A DNA stretch of 64,000 nt from Fusobacterium varium (GCA_900637705.1 LR134390.1:1178001-1242000); one strand, 5' to 3'; positions 1 to 9,414 are shown, numbered from the stretch's first letter. Numbers and translations are program-made. Notes: generated by a model from the letters alone, not told the origin.

Positions 1-822
1 AATTGCAATTGTTTTCATTCCAAGAATATCTCCCATAGTCATTTTAGCACCTATCAAAGCTCCTCCCAATACCTGAATAAACTGTCTTAGTTTTATAGGC
101 ATAAAGGCTTTATTGCTTTTTATATTATATGCAGCTACCCCAGCCATAGATACACTCATAGCACCAGCAGGAATACCGACATAATATCCAGCAAAACCAG
201 ATATGACACCTATTGTCATTGTTATAATAATTTTTTTTAGATCTTCCATAAATGGAATTTTTTCTTTTTTCTTTTCAGAGATTGTTTCTTTTGAGGATTT
301 TAAATTTTCAGTTTCCTCAGCAGGAGATTTTGATTTATAATACTTAATAACTCCTTTTATAAGCCAAGGAATAAGGCACATGACAGAAATCAGACGCATC
401 ATCTGCATAACAGCCACCTTAGATGTATCAGCTCCAAAATCATAAGCTATCAGAGTCATATCCATTATTCCTCCAGGAGCAGTACAAAAAAGAGCTGTTT
501 TCATATCAATATCAGAAGAACTATAAAGAAAATATCCCATAACAAAATTAATAAGAGCCATAAGAATTACCATTATAGCAGCAGGTTTAAAAACTTTTTT
601 TAATTCAATAATATCATTGTATTTTATACGGGCTCCTATAAATGCTCCAGTAGATATTTGAGCTATAATTTTATAGCTTTGAGGAAGATAAGCTTTTCCT
701 GTAACAACGCTAAAAATAGCAACTGCAAATAATGAACCAATCATAGCACCAGCAGGAACTTTGTATTTTAAGGCAATTCCAGCACCTATCAAACCAACAA
801 AAAAAGTAATAAAAAACCACAA
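1..822 (-). CDS. AbrB-family (COG3180) membrane protein, C-terminus beyond window
   Basis: The frame is open from a TTG start at 822 to the window edge (274 codons), so the C-terminus is missing. I chose TTG because an AGGGGGG Shine-Dalgarno lies 8-9 bases upstream and no in-frame ATG is better placed. The protein is hydrophobic throughout. It carries the AbrB-type signatures of two repeats: a first half with VPAGAMIGSLFA and ISTGAFIGARI, then APGGIMDMTLIAYDFGAD and VAVMQMMRLISVMCLIPWL, a charged Lys/Glu-rich cytoplasmic linker, and a second VGIPAGAMSVSMAG copy. Family members are putative transporters of unknown substrate, formerly misnamed ammonia monooxygenase. It is divergent from the regulator at 967, which may control it. 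The family call is firm, the substrate is unknown. Confidence 0.85.
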   Translation of the reverse strand, partial: MWFFITFFVGLIGAGIALKYKVPAGAMIGSLFAVAIFSVVTGKAYLPQSYKIIAQISTGAFIGARIKYNDIIELKKVFKPAAIMVILMALINFVMGYFLYSSSDIDMKTALFCTAPGGIMDMTLIAYDFGADTSKVAVMQMMRLISVMCLIPWLIKGVIKYYKSKSPAEETENLKSSKETISEKKKEKIPFMEDLKKIIITMTIGVISGFAGYYVGIPAGAMSVSMAGVAAYNIKSNKAFMPIKLRQFIQVLGGALIGAKMTMGDILGMKTIAI

Positions 823-966
823 AATACTTTCCCCCCTTATTGTATATATTTTAAATATCCATAGAGATATTATAACTCAAAACTAACATAAGTGAAATGA
901 AAATCATAATTTTTCTAAAAATATGATATAATTATTATAAAAGATAATGGTTGAAAGGAAAAATTT

Positions 967-2166
967 ATGATAAAAATAGCAATTTTAACTCCTAAAAATT
1001 CATACTCCTATGTAAGAGATGCATTAAAAGATGTAGAGGGAGAAAAGGAATATATTTTTTATGATAATCTTAACCAATTAAAAGATATATACCGAGAAAA
1101 TGCGCATAAATTTGATGGAGTAGTTACCAGTGGGCCTATTGGTTTTGAGATTATAAGAAAAAATACAAAAATAACTACACCTGTATATTATATAGAGATT
1201 GCAAAATATGAATTATATAAATGTTTATTTCAGGTATTATCAGAGAATCCGGGAATAGATTTTTCAAGAGTTTATATAGATTTTGTATCTGAAGTTGAAA
1301 AAGAATACTGGCTGGAAGATACTTTTTCAAAAGGAAAAGAGCCGATATTCCTTCCTTTAGACTATAGTGATGTAAAATTATATGAAAACTTTAAGGAAAA
1401 ATATCTTAGATTGATAGCTGAGAACAAAGTTGATTTAATTTTGACAAGGATAAGTAATATGCTCTCATTTTTAGATACTTTAAATGTACCTTACATATTT
1501 TTGTTTCCATCTAAAAATACTATAAAGGAAACAGTAGAGTTTGCTATAAGAGATATCAAGGCTTCAAAAGCTGATAGTAAAGAGATAGTAATGGGAAAAA
1601 TAACTTCTGATGGAGATATAAATGAATTAAAAAATAGGCTGGGATATGATTTTAAAAATTTTATTACTCAGAAGGTAGATGATTATGTAGAAGTTTTTAT
1701 GTTGAAAAAAGAATTTTTCAATATTGTTCCCAAGGAAATAATTAAAAAAGAGTATAAATCAAAAGTGAACATAGGTTGGGGTGGTGGAGCTAGCATTAGT
1801 GAAGCTAGATTTTATGCTGATGAATCATATAGAAAAAATGTTGAATCTAATGGGGAAGTTTTGTGTTTAATAGAAGCTGGAGGCACTACAATTCTTACAG
1901 GAACTTCTGAAGAAAGTAAAAAGGATTTAGATATAATAGAAAGATTAAAAGAGATAAACATAACTGGAGAAAAGGCCAGAGAGCTTATAGAACTTTATAA
2001 AAGAGGTGAAGAGGTAACGATAGATAAACTGGCAAAATACCTCAATACAACTGAAAGAACAACAAGCAGAATACTTCTTAAACTTGAGGATAGCAAAATG
2101 GCAGATTATTCTATTGAAAAGATAACTAGAGGACGACCTAAAAAAGTTTATAGATTTACATTTTAA
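967..2166 (+). CDS. Sensor-type transcriptional regulator with C-terminal winged helix
   Basis: A 399-residue soluble protein. The first ~200 residues look like a PrpR_N/periplasmic-binding-like sensor fold (VVTSGPIGFEII, VDLILTRISNMLSFLDTLNVPYIFLFPS). A middle segment around residues 265-315 (VNIGWGGGASISEARFYADESY) resembles the degenerate GTP-cyclohydrolase-III/nucleotidyl-cyclase-like domain found in some clostridial regulators. The last ~70 residues form a helix-turn-helix (EEVTIDKLAKYLNTTERTTSRILLKLED) with a basic GRPKK wing. The start has an AAGG ribosome site. It is divergent from the AbrB-type transporter gene with a ~145-bp shared promoter region, so local control of that transporter is likely. 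Domain assignment of the middle is my inference. Confidence 0.7.
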   Translation: MIKIAILTPKNSYSYVRDALKDVEGEKEYIFYDNLNQLKDIYRENAHKFDGVVTSGPIGFEIIRKNTKITTPVYYIEIAKYELYKCLFQVLSENPGIDFSRVYIDFVSEVEKEYWLEDTFSKGKEPIFLPLDYSDVKLYENFKEKYLRLIAENKVDLILTRISNMLSFLDTLNVPYIFLFPSKNTIKETVEFAIRDIKASKADSKEIVMGKITSDGDINELKNRLGYDFKNFITQKVDDYVEVFMLKKEFFNIVPKEIIKKEYKSKVNIGWGGGASISEARFYADESYRKNVESNGEVLCLIEAGGTTILTGTSEESKKDLDIIERLKEINITGEKARELIELYKRGEEVTIDKLAKYLNTTERTTSRILLKLEDSKMADYSIEKITRGRPKKVYRFTF

Positions 2167-2381
2167 TAATATAAAAGAATGATAAATACAGATATTTTTT
2201 ATAATATTTTGTTATTGAAACATTAAAATATTTTAAATTTTGTAAAAAATAGTATTATAGAATGTTAAGAAAAATTTTATTAATAACTATGTTTTTATAA
2301 TTATTTTTGACATATCTAGGACATAATTTATTGATATATATTATAATTAAGAATGTAAAAAATTATTGAAGGAGAAAAGTT

Positions 2382-2621
2382 ATGAAAAAATATATTCTAT
2401 CATTTGTTTTACTTATTTTATTATTAACTGGCTGTTATCATGCTCCTCCATCTAATAATTATGGACGCCCAACAAGAGATTATGAAATGGCTCCTCCTAC
2501 AGTTAAATATAAACCTTACCATAGATATAACCCACAATATAATAATCATAATTACAATAATCATAAATCGGGGCCTCCATACCATAACTATAAATATCCA
2601 AATCATAAAAAACCAAAATAA
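2382..2621 (+). CDS. Small Asn/Tyr/His-rich lipoprotein
   Basis: A 79-residue protein with a lipoprotein signal peptide: MKKY, a hydrophobic stretch, and lipobox LLTGC with Cys18 as the predicted lipidation site. The mature part is extremely rich in Asn, Tyr, His and Pro (YNNHNYNNHK), low-complexity and probably unstructured. The His/Asn content might bind metal, but nothing in the sequence proves it. A GGAGAA ribosome site sits upstream and a strong terminator directly downstream. It is convergent with the broken secreted-protein gene at 2652-3436. No family recognised. Confidence 0.75.
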   Translation: MKKYILSFVLLILLLTGCYHAPPSNNYGRPTRDYEMAPPTVKYKPYHRYNPQYNNHNYNNHKSGPPYHNYKYPNHKKPK

Positions 2622-2624
2622 AAA

Positions 2625-2656
2625 CTCAGTCTTAATTCGACTGAGCTTTTTTTAAT
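2625..2656 (+). terminator. Bidirectional rho-independent terminator
   Basis: CTCAGTC (2625-2631) pairs with GACTGAG (2639-2645) across a 7-base loop, followed by CTTTTTTT. On the opposite strand the same stem is followed by a T-rich run, so it can also end the minus-strand gene that stops at 2652. Confidence 0.85.
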
Positions 2657-3436
2657 TATTTCCATGATATAAAAAATTTCCTTTAGTATCAATGAGATAA
2701 TACTCACCATAAGATACATCAATAATATTTACTCCATCTTTTAATCTTTTTAATGCTTCTTTTGGGAAAGTTTCTTTTCCATGAAAAAAATTAATTGGCT
2801 GATCTTCATACAATATCTCATTATCATATTTTATCTGTGTATATAATATTATCACATACATTTCACTGCAATAAGTAGAATTTTCTGTAATACGATTAAA
2901 ATTGTTTGGAAAAGGTTTTACTACTACTGTTGTAATTAATTTATTTTTATCAAGAGTTTTAGCTTTTTCTAAAGGAACTTTTAAATAATGGGAAGAATTT
3001 TCCAATGTAGAACTAAAATATCCATATATATTAGAATAAACATTATTTAAAGTGGAATTATTATTTTGGGCAAGTACATTAGTATAATAATTAGGAGAAA
3101 GTCGAAACTTTTCATCTAATGCATCATATTTTATTTCTTGATTTATATTTATAGCAAAATATTCTGTTCCGAATCTTTTTTTAACTTCCTCATTAAATCG
3201 ATTTGTGTATTCATCATTTTTTCAAATTCACTTTTTTCAATTTTTAATTTATTCATGGTTTTAACTATTTTTAGTATTTCATCATGTGTATATATTTTTT
3301 TAGCTATTATATTTCTATAAAATTCTTTATCACTTTCATCTAATAATTGTATTTTAGGATTTGCAGCTTCAACAACTAATGAGGAGTAATTAAAAAACAT
3401 CACAGTTAGTATCATCATAGAAAAAAGTTTTTTCAT
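2652..3436 (-). pseudogene. Frameshifted secreted protein of unknown function
   Basis: Two minus-strand pieces (3436-3149 and ~3220-2652) join into one ~261-residue protein if one base is added to the T6 run at 3217-3222 (A6 on the coding strand). After that base the second frame is open and reads on as KNDEYTNRFNEEVKKRFGTE without a stop. The N-terminus is a signal peptide (MKKLFSMMILTVMFFNYSS, cleavage near VEAA). The C-terminal half, including VNIIDVSYGEYYLIDTKGNF, matches no family I know. A separate start at 3005 would need TTG without a convincing ribosome site, which argues for one gene. It is either a real frameshift or a homopolymer miscall. Confidence 0.7.
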
Positions 3437-3561
3437 AAAATTTCCCCCTTGTTTATATATTTATTTAAATTTTCCTATATTTTCCAGAAAAAGTCAAGGA
3501 ATTAAAAAACAGAAAACATATATATTGCAGTGTCTTCTGTTTTTATTTTTATAGATATCAA

Positions 3562-4755
3562 TTATTCCAAGGAGTTTAATCTGTCTAATACAATTTTACA
3601 CAAAACTTTTATTCCTACTTTTATAGAATTTTCATCAGCCATAAATTCTGGATTATGAAGAATACATTTTCCTTTATTGAAATCAGTTTCTGTTCCAAGC
3701 CAAAGGAAAACAGAAGGGACTTTTTTAGTTATAAATGAAAAATCTTCTCCTGCTGGCAATGGGTTAGGCTGAATAATTATATTATCTTTTCCCAATAAAG
3801 GACTTAATGATTTTATAACTTCATCTGAAAGAGTTAAGTCATTGAACATAAAATCGTAGCCATCTTGATAATCCAGTGTACCTACGCATTCATAAGCATC
3901 AGCTATATCCATAACTATTCTGTTAAGCCTTTTTTTTATGAGTTCAGCAGTACCAGTATCAAAAGTTCTGACAGTTCCCTCTAATTTCACATAGTCAGAA
4001 ACAACATTGTATCTGCTTCCACCAGTTATTTTTCCAATAGTAACTACAGCATTTTCACAAGGTCCCATATTTCTGCTGATAATTGTTTGAATAGAGGATA
4101 TGATATTTGCAGCTGTAACTATGGCATCTCTTCCTTCACCAGGCAGAGAACCATGGCTGCTTTTTCCTTTAATTTCTATAGTTATTCTGTCTGATCTGGA
4201 ATTTGCAACTCCAGGTCTAAAAGCTACAGTTCCTGTAGGATTACCAAAAACGTGAAGGGCATAAGCTTCATCAACTTTTGGATTTTCCAGAAGTCCATCT
4301 TCCATCATGGCTCGAGAACCACCAATTGGAGCCGATTCTTCATTAGGCTGGAACATGAATTTTACATTTCCTTTTATTTTATCTTTTAATTCACTTAATA
4401 CAATAGCAGTACCTAGTATTATAGAGGTATGCATATCATGTCCACAGGCATGCATTATATCAGGAACTTTAGAGGAAAAAGAAAGGTCATTGCTTTCATT
4501 GATAGGAAGTGCGTCCATATCACCTCTCAGTAAAATAGTCTTTCCTCCTTCAATTCCAGTAAGGTCAGCAATTATTCCATGGCCACCTATATTTTCTCTT
4601 ATTTTTACAGGTAATTTTTTTAATTGTTCAGTTACTTTAGAAGAAGTTCTGACTTCGTTTCCTCCAAGTTCTGGATGTTCATGCAGATCCCTTCTAAAAG
4701 CTATTATTTCATTTATATGTTTATCTATAACATTTTCTATATCAGAAAATTTCAT
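3562..4755 (-). CDS. M20 family amidohydrolase (AbgA/AbgB, aminoacylase type)
   Basis: A 397-residue metallo-amidohydrolase of the M20D group, which removes acyl or aryl groups from amino acids or short peptides. Metal and catalytic motifs are intact: LLRGDMDALP (~77-84), MHACGHDMHTS (~101-110) with the invariant HACGHD, QPNEES (~136-141) carrying the catalytic Glu, and a C-terminal PAGEDFS. Length fits the family. The start at 4755 has an AGGAGGC site. It lies 37 bp downstream of an AbgT-family transporter (4793-6310) on the same strand, so the pair probably imports and cleaves one substrate such as an N-acyl or p-aminobenzoyl amino acid. The exact substrate cannot be read from sequence. Confidence 0.9.
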   Translation of the reverse strand: MKFSDIENVIDKHINEIIAFRRDLHEHPELGGNEVRTSSKVTEQLKKLPVKIRENIGGHGIIADLTGIEGGKTILLRGDMDALPINESNDLSFSSKVPDIMHACGHDMHTSIILGTAIVLSELKDKIKGNVKFMFQPNEESAPIGGSRAMMEDGLLENPKVDEAYALHVFGNPTGTVAFRPGVANSRSDRITIEIKGKSSHGSLPGEGRDAIVTAANIISSIQTIISRNMGPCENAVVTIGKITGGSRYNVVSDYVKLEGTVRTFDTGTAELIKKRLNRIVMDIADAYECVGTLDYQDGYDFMFNDLTLSDEVIKSLSPLLGKDNIIIQPNPLPAGEDFSFITKKVPSVFLWLGTETDFNKGKCILHNPEFMADENSIKVGIKVLCKIVLDRLNSLE

Positions 4756-4792
4756 GTAAGAAGCCTCCAGTCATAAATTATTTATTAGTTAT

Positions 4793-6310
4793 TTAAAGAT
4801 AAAGTACTTCTCCTGGTCCTAAAGGAATACCTAAAGTTATCCAGATAATAGCCATGATTATCCACATGATAAGCATTGCTATTGTGTATGGAATCATAGT
4901 AGAAATAACTGTACCCATTCCATAGTCCTCATCATATTCCTGTGCTAATCCTAAAATGATAGGCATATATGGGAATAACGGAGAAATTATGTTAGTAGTT
5001 GAATCTCCAATTCTATAAAGCAATTGTGTAAGAGATGGAGCATATCCCAACATATAAAACATAGGAACAAATATTGGTGCCAATAGAGCCCATTTAGCAG
5101 AACCACTTCCTATAAATAAATTGATAAATGCAGTTAGTAAAATAAACATTATAAAAAGAGGAATTCCCTTTAAATTCATTGAAGTAAGCATTTCTGCTCC
5201 ATTAACAGCAAGTATATATCCAAGTTTGCTCCAGTTGAAGTATGAAACAAACTGTCCAATGATAAATACCAGAACAATATATGAAGACATATCTTTCATT
5301 GCAATAGTCATATATTTAGGAACATCTCCAGCTGATTTAATTTTTCCCATAGTTATACCATAAGAGATACCAGCTACTAAGAAAAGTATCAAAAGTATAG
5401 GAATAATAGCTTTTAAAAGAGGTGAATCCAATAGAGAACCAGTTTTTGCATTTCTAAGGAAACTATTTTGAGGAAAAACTGCTATAAATAATATAATCAG
5501 ATAAATAGCAGTTGCTATTCCAGAATTTTTTAATGCTTTTTTCTCTAATGGAGAAACTTCTTCTTGAGGAATTATTTTTTTACCAGTGTATTTTCCAAGT
5601 CTTGGTTCAATTATTCTTTCAGTAACAATAGTACCTACTATTGCAAGAAGGAAAGTAGAAGTAGCCATAAAATACCAGTTACAAACTACAGATACTTGGA
5701 AATTAGGATTTACTATCTTAACAGCTTCTGTAGTAATACCTGCTAAAAGTGCATCTGTTCCTGCAACTAAAAGGTTGGCACTAAATCCTGCTGTAGTAGC
5801 AGCATATCCTACTGCAATACCAGCCAAGGGATGTTTTCCTAAAGAAAGGAAAATAAAAGCTGATATAACTGGAATGACAACAATAGCAGCATCAGAAGCT
5901 AGATTTCCACATATTCCAATTATCATTATCATAAAAGTTATTATTCTTGGATAGTCTTTTAAAGTCAGTATACTATTTCTCATAAATGAAGAAACTAATC
6001 CAACATGCTCAGCAAGACCGATACCAAGAGTCATAACCAATACAAGTCCCAGAGGAGAAAATCCAGTAAAATTTTTAACCATACTTTGTAACATAAAATT
6101 TATACCTTCTGCAGACAATAAACTTTTTGCAACTACAGCTTTGTTTGTAACAGGATCAATTACCTGAATATCGAAAAAAGTACATATAGCTGAAATTATT
6201 ATAATTGCAGCAGCTAAGCAACAGAAAAGAATAAAAGGATGAGGGATTTTATTTCCTACTCTTTCTACCCAATCAAGAAAACCATGTTTTTTAATATTTG
6301 TATCTGCCAT
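4793..6310 (-). CDS. AbgT-family transporter 1
   Basis: A 505-residue polytopic membrane protein of the AbgT/YdaH (p-aminobenzoyl-glutamate transporter) family. It has the usual N-terminus VERVGNKIPHPFILF, then GIGLAEHVGLVSSFMR, the hairpin ASDAAIVVIPVISAFIF, LLVAGTDALLAGITTEAV, GSGSAKWALLAPIFVPM and RIGDSTTNIISPLFPYMPIILG. E. coli AbgT imports p-aminobenzoyl-glutamate, and other members have been reported as drug exporters. The start has a GGGAGG site. The adjacent M20 hydrolase downstream suggests uptake followed by cleavage. A tandem GTCTGAAAA motif sits in the 5' region (6344-6364). It is one of three AbgT paralogues in 8 kb. Confidence 0.93.
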   Translation of the reverse strand: MADTNIKKHGFLDWVERVGNKIPHPFILFCCLAAAIIIISAICTFFDIQVIDPVTNKAVVAKSLLSAEGINFMLQSMVKNFTGFSPLGLVLVMTLGIGLAEHVGLVSSFMRNSILTLKDYPRIITFMIMIIGICGNLASDAAIVVIPVISAFIFLSLGKHPLAGIAVGYAATTAGFSANLLVAGTDALLAGITTEAVKIVNPNFQVSVVCNWYFMATSTFLLAIVGTIVTERIIEPRLGKYTGKKIIPQEEVSPLEKKALKNSGIATAIYLIILFIAVFPQNSFLRNAKTGSLLDSPLLKAIIPILLILFLVAGISYGITMGKIKSAGDVPKYMTIAMKDMSSYIVLVFIIGQFVSYFNWSKLGYILAVNGAEMLTSMNLKGIPLFIMFILLTAFINLFIGSGSAKWALLAPIFVPMFYMLGYAPSLTQLLYRIGDSTTNIISPLFPYMPIILGLAQEYDEDYGMGTVISTMIPYTIAMLIMWIIMAIIWITLGIPLGPGEVLYL

Positions 6311-6343
6311 AATAAAACCTCCCTTGTTAAAAGTATTACAGTG

Positions 6344-6364
6344 TTTTCAGACGTCTTTTCAGAC
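6344..6364 (-). promoter_or_regulatory. Tandem GTCTGAAAA operator-like repeat upstream of AbgT 1
   Basis: Two direct copies of GTCTGAAAA (minus strand) start exactly 12 bp apart, separated by 3 bp. The same arrangement with the same period recurs at 9315-9335 upstream of AbgT 2. It sits just downstream of a plausible -10, so it may be a repressor operator or an element of the 5' RNA. Confidence 0.6.
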
Positions 6365-6371
6365 ATTTATT

Positions 6372-6400
6372 ATAATACTTTATTATATATCTTATTTGAA
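6372..6400 (-). promoter_or_regulatory. Candidate sigma-70 promoter of AbgT 1
   Basis: TTCAAA (6400-6395) and TATTAT (6377-6372) are separated by 17 bp on the minus strand. The predicted start of transcription falls at about 6365, so the tandem GTCTGAAAA motif would cover +1 to about +20. The -35 is weak. Confidence 0.4.
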
Positions 6401-6526
6401 AAAAATCAACTTTTTTATATTAAAAAAATATATAAAAAAGATATTTTTACATTTACAAAATATATAAAAAAAGGAAAAATTTAGAAACCGAGATGATGTT
6501 GAAATATATTAAATTATATTCAAAAA

Positions 6527-7708
6527 TTAATCTTTAAAAAAATTATCTGCTATTGCTACTAAAGTAAGAACACCAACAACTATAGAATCCTCATTAGGAT
6601 TGAAAGAATTTGAATGTAAAGGATAATTTTTTTCATTTTCAAATCCACATCCCAGTCTATACATTGCCCCAGGTATTTGTTCAAGATAATAGGCAAAATC
6701 TTCAGAACCCATAGAAGGATATGGATTGTATATAACATTTTCTTTTCCTAAAATATTTTCACATGTATTTTGTATTAAAGCAGATATTTTATAATCATTT
6801 ATAACAACAGGAGTACCTTTGTTTATTTCAACAATAGCACTGCCTCTAAAAGTTTTGGCAGTTCCTTCAGCTATTTCTGTTAATCTCTGGTGAAGGAAAG
6901 TTCTGATTTCAGGTGAAAGGGCCCTGATACTCCCTATTATTTCAACAGTTTTAGGAATGACATTTGCAGCATTTCCACCATTGATGGCAGATAAAGTTAT
7001 AACACCAGATTCTAATGGAGATACTTCTCTTGAAATAATATTCTGAACACCACAGATGATATTTCCTACAATCATGATGGGATCTACAGCTTTATAAGGA
7101 TGAGCAGCATGTCCCTGACTTCCTTCAATAATAATTTTAAAAGTATCAGAAGAAGCACTCATTTTCCCTGAACGATGGAAAATAGAACCAGCTTTGACAT
7201 CAGGCCAGCAGTGAAGACCAAAAATAGCTTCTGGAACAGGATTATTTAAAGCACCATTTTCAATCATTGACTTAGCACCAACACCTTTTTCTTCACCAGG
7301 TTGAAATAAAAGTTTAACTGTACCATCAAAATTATTTTTATATTTATTCAAAATATAAGCACAGCCCAATAAACAGGTTGTGTGTATATCATGTCCACAG
7401 GCATGAGCTATTCCGTCATTTTTTGATGAATAAGCTACAGGAGTATTTTCCTGAAAAGGAAGAGCATCCATGTCGGCTCTTATAGCCAGACAACGATTGC
7501 TGTTTCCTTTTATCAATGCTGTTACACCAGTTGCTCCAACTCTTTCTATATCTGTTATTCCAAAAGATTTTAATTTTTCAATTATAAACTCAGAAGTATT
7601 ATACTCTGTCATGGATAATTCTGGATTTTGATGTATATATCTTCTGATTTTTATAAGTTCATCTTCAAAATTTTTTATTTCATTTTTTATAATATCTAAA
7701 TCTAACAT
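6527..7708 (-). CDS. M20 family amidohydrolase 2
   Basis: A 393-residue M20D metallo-amidohydrolase, paralogous to the one at 3562-4755. Motifs: AIRADMDALPFQ (~76-86), AHACGHDIHTT (~101-111), FQPGEEKGVGAKSM with the catalytic Glu (~140), and a C-terminal GSEDFAYY. Expected reaction is hydrolysis of N-acyl or N-aryl amino acids to a free amino acid. The start (MLDLDIIKNE) has an AGGAGG site. It lies 21 bp downstream of AbgT 2 (7730-9295), forming a transporter-hydrolase pair with the same layout as the previous one. Substrate undetermined. Confidence 0.9.
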   Translation of the reverse strand: MLDLDIIKNEIKNFEDELIKIRRYIHQNPELSMTEYNTSEFIIEKLKSFGITDIERVGATGVTALIKGNSNRCLAIRADMDALPFQENTPVAYSSKNDGIAHACGHDIHTTCLLGCAYILNKYKNNFDGTVKLLFQPGEEKGVGAKSMIENGALNNPVPEAIFGLHCWPDVKAGSIFHRSGKMSASSDTFKIIIEGSQGHAAHPYKAVDPIMIVGNIICGVQNIISREVSPLESGVITLSAINGGNAANVIPKTVEIIGSIRALSPEIRTFLHQRLTEIAEGTAKTFRGSAIVEINKGTPVVINDYKISALIQNTCENILGKENVIYNPYPSMGSEDFAYYLEQIPGAMYRLGCGFENEKNYPLHSNSFNPNEDSIVVGVLTLVAIADNFFKD

Positions 7709-7729
7709 AACAATCCTCCTAATAGTTAT

Positions 7730-9295
7730 CTAACAAAAAACTCCAGCTCCAGGTCCTAAGGGAATATTAAATGTAAACCAGATAATAATTGCAATTGTTT
7801 GAACAACTAAGAGCGTAATAGTAAAAGGAAGTTCAAGTGAAATCATAGTACCAACACCAATTTTTTTATCATAATTATCAGGCTTATACTGTTCTAAAAG
7901 TCCTAAAATAACAGGGACAGCTCCAGCAATAGGTGAAATAATATTTGTTGAACCATCTCCTATACGATAAGCAGCTTGAGTAAGTGCAGGAGAAAAACCG
8001 ACCATTGAGAACATAGGAATAAATATAGGTGCAAGGATTAACCATTTAGCTGATGAACTTCCCATTAAAAGATTCAGTGCTGTACAGAGAAGAATCAATA
8101 AAATGAGAAGAGGTATTGCTCCAATATCTAAGTCTTTTATTCTGTCTGCACCTTTTACTGCAACAATAGTAGCAAGTTTGCTTCTGCCAAAAAGATAAAC
8201 AAACATAGAAGCAGGAAACATAGTTACAAAAATTGATGTCATACCCAATAGTTCTTTTTGCATAAGTTTAGGGATATCTTCAAGTTTTTTAATAACTTTT
8301 GCTCCAACTCCATATGCAGTTCCAGTAATAAAAAATATTGAAAATATTATTGGAAGAACAGATGACATAAGTGGCGACTTTGGAAGAAAATGTCCATTAT
8401 CATTTCTAAAAAAAGAATTTTGAGGAAGAGATAAAAATAACAATACTATAATAACGATTACTACAGCAATTCCAGAATAAAATAATCCTTTTTTTTCATC
8501 TTGAGTTAATTCATACTGTGATTTTTCATGCTCTTTCATTTCTATTTTAGTATCATCAACTAATTTTGCTAAAACTTTTTCAGTAACAAATGTAAGGACT
8601 ACAGTAAGAATAAGAGTCATGGCAGACATAAAATACCAGTTTATAACTGGAGAAGTAGAACCTGCTATATTCATAGATTTTGCAGCACTTTCAGTTATAC
8701 CAGCCAGAACGACATCACTTCCTGAAATGAATAAGCTTGCACTCAGTCCACCAGAAGCAGCAGCATAACCTGCAATTACACCTAGCCATGGATTTCTTCC
8801 AAGTGCTTTGAATACAGCAGCTCCTATAGTTGGAGTAAAAAGTATTCCAGCATCAGATGCAATACTTGAGTTGATTCCTATAAACATCAAAACAGCAGTA
8901 ACTACATAAGGTGGAGCTTGCAGAATCATCTTTCTTATGAGAGAAGAAAGAAGTCCAGTCTGCTCAATAAGACCTACTCCCATCATCATGACTAAAACTA
9001 AACCTAATGGCGGAAATGTGATATAAGTTTTTACAAGATTAGATAGAAAATTTCTCATTTCAGGATAAGATAAAAGATTTTCTACTTTGACAGTAGTCAT
9101 TGCAGCACCTGTTGCTTGTGCAGACATATATTCTACTGAAACGCCAAAGTGAGAAAAAACAGATGAAGCAACTAATGTGATGACACATAAGAAAACAAAC
9201 AGCCAGAAAGGATGAGGCAGTTTGTTTCCCAAAGATTCAATAACATCAATAAAAATATTGATGACCCCAGTTTTTTTCATTGTTGAACTCGACAT
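7730..9295 (-). CDS. AbgT-family transporter 2
   Basis: A ~521-residue AbgT-family membrane protein with the family landmarks ESLGNKLPHPFWLF, GVGLIEQTGLLSSLIR, ASDAGILFTPTIGAAVF, LFISGSDVVLAGITESA, GSSSAKWLILAPIFIPM and RIGDGSTNIISPIAG. The frame is open to 9337, but I place the start at 9295 (MSSSTMKK) because AAGGGGG lies 7 bases upstream. The earlier in-frame start would put the tandem GTCTGAAAA motif inside the coding region. It is followed at 21 bp by its own M20 hydrolase. Likely imports an acylated or aryl amino acid for the hydrolase to cleave. Confidence 0.93.
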   Translation of the reverse strand: MSSSTMKKTGVINIFIDVIESLGNKLPHPFWLFVFLCVITLVASSVFSHFGVSVEYMSAQATGAAMTTVKVENLLSYPEMRNFLSNLVKTYITFPPLGLVLVMMMGVGLIEQTGLLSSLIRKMILQAPPYVVTAVLMFIGINSSIASDAGILFTPTIGAAVFKALGRNPWLGVIAGYAAASGGLSASLFISGSDVVLAGITESAAKSMNIAGSTSPVINWYFMSAMTLILTVVLTFVTEKVLAKLVDDTKIEMKEHEKSQYELTQDEKKGLFYSGIAVVIVIIVLLFLSLPQNSFFRNDNGHFLPKSPLMSSVLPIIFSIFFITGTAYGVGAKVIKKLEDIPKLMQKELLGMTSIFVTMFPASMFVYLFGRSKLATIVAVKGADRIKDLDIGAIPLLILLILLCTALNLLMGSSSAKWLILAPIFIPMFSMVGFSPALTQAAYRIGDGSTNIISPIAGAVPVILGLLEQYKPDNYDKKIGVGTMISLELPFTITLLVVQTIAIIIWFTFNIPLGPGAGVFC

Positions 9296-9314
9296 ATAAA
9301 TCCCCCTTAAAATA

Positions 9315-9335
9315 TTTTCAGACATATTTTCAGAC
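9315..9335 (-). promoter_or_regulatory. Tandem GTCTGAAAA operator-like repeat upstream of AbgT 2
   Basis: Two direct copies of GTCTGAAAA with a 12-bp period, as at 6344-6364. They lie between a candidate promoter (9355-9382) and the ribosome site of AbgT 2, about +13 to +33 of the predicted transcript. Confidence 0.6.
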
Positions 9336-9354
9336 AAGAAGTCCTTGTTAAAAA

Positions 9355-9382
9355 GTTATACACTAAAAATAAAAAAAGTCAA
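9355..9382 (-). promoter_or_regulatory. Candidate promoter of AbgT 2
   Basis: TTGACT (9382-9377) and TATAAC (9360-9355), 16 bp apart on the minus strand, the latter preceded by TG as in an extended -10. Confidence 0.5.
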
Positions 9383-9414
9383 TATGTTTTATAAAACTCT
9401 ATAAAATTAAAAAT

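Noticed and set aside
3003-3005. TTG start giving a separate 117-residue gene
   Set aside because: The upstream frame is open and joins the signal-peptide piece after a one-base correction in a homopolymer, so one broken gene is more likely.
4307-4759. Long plus-strand frame opposite the first M20 gene, and many similar frames opposite AbgT, xdh and lar genes
   Set aside because: They are antisense shadows of strongly supported genes, lack ribosome sites and have unnatural composition.
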